A DNA stretch of 15,243 nucleotides from NCBI GenBank assembly GCA_002296455.1, contig DBJG01000039.1, forward strand, positions 1 through 15,243, in the 5' to 3' direction. Source of the DNA: Caryophanales bacterium UBA782. GTDB lineage: Bacteria > Bacillota_I > Bacilli_A > RFN20 > CAG-826. Within the stretch, counting starts at the first letter, position 1, and each line of letters starts with the position of its first letter. Position numbers and translations under genes: made by a program. Below are positions 14,801 through 15,243 of this stretch, piece by piece. The notes under the pieces are model-generated. The model saw nothing but the letters and a program-made list of their open reading frames with translations. It did no database searches and was not told where the DNA came from.

Positions 14801-15243
14801 ACTTCGGTGATGAAAATGAATTCGCTGCTTTATTTGCGAAAAACGCCTCTCTTCTTTCTGCGACCGCTGAGCATGATTCCCGCATCACCTATCTCGTTTC
14901 TTTCATGGAATGGAGAGAAGAAGGCGGGGACCTCTATAACGAGGCGAGCGAACTCCAATATCAAAACTATGAAAATACGGCGAACGTGCGTCTATATGAT
15001 GGGGATATCCTATCCGCGCCCGAGTTTGTTTACGCGATCAAGAAAAACGATCAAGACGTCTATGAAGGGAAAGAAGGAACCTATCTCGTTTCTTATTCTC
15101 TCCCATCTTCTATTTCTTCTAACACCGTGATTTACGCTTCCTATCAAAAAGCGACGACCGCGCTAAAAAGCGAGGACCAAAATCTCATCGTGGTCGGCTT
15201 ATTTTCGGAAGAAGCAAAAGCTTCTCTCGTATTCGAAGGGAAT
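11833..15243 (+). CDS. Large secreted GLUG-repeat protein (3' end outside window)
   Basis: The frame is open from ATG 11833 through the last base (1137 codons) and continues beyond the window. Residues 1-30 are a signal peptide (basic MKK, hydrophobic core, cleavage likely after ALA30) with no lipobox Cys, so it is exported by Sec. A Glu/Ser-rich linker follows. Residues about 43-460 are acidic, Tyr-rich beta-type modules that I do not recognise; the GFYLAGDMNDY segment recalls carbohydrate-binding beta-sandwiches only loosely. Residues about 465-550 (AAWNEFASH, LTKDIDF, FYGSFHILKNI) match the usual lead-in to GLUG regions, then about 11 GLUG-like repeats run from 560 to 901. DYWVGGNDEKTYPVL is the common closing motif. 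AAGGAG (11817-11822) lies 10 bases before the ATG, and the ATGA overlap couples it to the transporter. It is probably a surface adhesin or repeat exoprotein; the anchor would be in the missing C-terminus. Confidence 0.85.
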   Translation, partial: MKKTILMMLGALSLASSSLLIQEPTLRALAEGEEESPSGESSSSSLSNINYYLCLSNQNYRQKNANRFNYEESDSLYHLEEVTLSNTIDFYVGGDDGTKWLDTDGTNYRVDEANLLSYDFLFSPTKIFSSEENGYTKTNTHFTYKIHTKDNVKILVNEVEKELTYNAYQNVYEAYYLSSIELHANDVVKKEEETHTIENDGYYRIVYTPGKTIDGNEYLFDENGNYGSGDDYIYHLYIEDAPLYYLAFEEQLRSKEEGVGVRDYLAYPLTRDESKVTTPTYRSPSFFVDEENKKLHYMLYRKEKDHYKRVDEDDEWSKTIMITDRGWNQFLITDNASSFSLTSEEETADFKGFYLAGDMNDYLYDEEGRIDLSDDYKFVKIGEDGDYYNKDYDQYLLTLLVDENGASFYISNGKDKYRDGKDLITINDAGRYDILFSEEHVYGRGRHYRYSLLDETKDIEEVEIASTAAWNEFASHCNSDASYSENKVVYLTKDIDFVGISFTPIQNWSGAFYGSFHILKNITLSSNYAQSSVFELVSQKGSIERLLVENFTANLGGTDNVGLVGKNYGNIDKITLSSGELVGKRNVGLVAINGRAKYEKGDAPNSNETYQFGTISNCVNRASIRGGSNVGGIAGLNLGIVKGATNEGSVSGYNSSSNATVLNIGGIAGYGVGKIYDSLNKGKILSQNTSLYVGGIAGLDNGECYFVKNEGSVQGDKYIGGIVGYYGSVSKNENDLTKYFEGTPYEEFVKDYFATGEEEDEQYDGVKNAFAYAMNFASVRAKGYVGGIIGSVSSSSLIIKNSMSHADILASSGNDAGGIVGDLGSASVRSSFSTGKIKAKKYVGGIAGNGGTILDSFSSATLEGDDYVGGLAGYASAISSSISNTLLLAEESNAHVGEIAGGSSAYIEATSSFSDSFAYNYYVGNKGGVNGVEYASNDAAKHLLPSILASKGTLSSALSLHFDHDYWVGGNDEKTYPVLKNFLEVEKNDDFGDENEFAALFAKNASLLSATAEHDSRITYLVSFMEWREEGGDLYNEASELQYQNYENTANVRLYDGDILSAPEFVYAIKKNDQDVYEGKEGTYLVSYSLPSSISSNTVIYASYQKATTALKSEDQNLIVVGLFSEEAKASLVFEGN
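13510..14535 (+). repeat. GLUG-like beta-repeat array (protein-level)
   Basis: About eleven degenerate copies of a [NY][VI]GG[IL]xG core occur: residues near 561, 587, 630, 664, 692, 719, 785, 817, 843, 868 and 896. They are separated by about 25-45 residues of the form I..S.N.G.I.G. The repeats are diverged at the DNA level, so the array is old rather than a recent tandem expansion. Such arrays are thought to form elongated beta-helices in bacterial surface proteins. Confidence 0.8.

Noticed and set aside
1..15243. CRISPR arrays, insertion sequences, tRNA or rRNA genes, phage genes
   Set aside because: I saw no regularly spaced repeats, transposase or integrase motifs, cloverleaf-like sequences or rRNA segments on either strand.

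Overview
This window looks like chromosome from a low-to-moderate G+C Firmicute, probably an uncultured anaerobic, gut-type Bacilli/Erysipelotrichia-like or clostridial relative. The reasons are the AAGGAG/AGGAGG ribosome sites, an oxygen-sensitive radical SAM/SPASM enzyme, a QueH-type (rather than QueG-type) queuosine reductase, a MepA-like MATE pump and a signal-peptide exoprotein with GLUG repeats. TGA is used as a stop several times, so the mycoplasma code does not apply. Taxonomy is inference; no rRNA or tRNA gene is present.

Layout. 1-446: 3' end of an unrecognised, aromatic-rich protein. 454-1821: radical SAM/SPASM maturase directly behind it, probably the same operon. 1822-2069: a gap with an extended -10 promoter and a structured leader that I read as a guanidine-IV (mepA) riboswitch, followed by a MATE efflux pump (2070-3422). 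3531-4505 (minus): class II fructose-bisphosphate aldolase. 4646-8652 (plus): a housekeeping run of HAD phosphatase, RfbA-type nucleotidylyltransferase, YqgF/RuvX nuclease, patatin-like lipase and QueH. 8674-9264 (minus): TetR-family regulator, divergent from a two-gene unit of a 12-TM MMPL/RND-type transporter (9425-11836) and a giant secreted protein with GLUG repeats (11833 to beyond the window end). The last two genes overlap by ATGA.

How the parts fit. The best-supported regulatory element is the MATE leader. It has two hairpins with perfectly complementary tetraloops (CGCA and TGCG, a kissing loop), an outer stem closing the first hairpin, and a strand (ATTACCT) that can pair either inside the aptamer or with the Shine-Dalgarno region. 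That arrangement predicts a translational ON switch in which ligand, guanidinium by family, frees the ribosome site. The second regulated locus is the divergent TetR / MMPL + exoprotein region. Its 160-base spacer holds a TTGACA promoter and two palindromes, suggesting that envelope transport and a surface protein are controlled together. The 1-1821 pair is a possible peptide- or protein-modification system, but its substrate gene is cut by the window edge.
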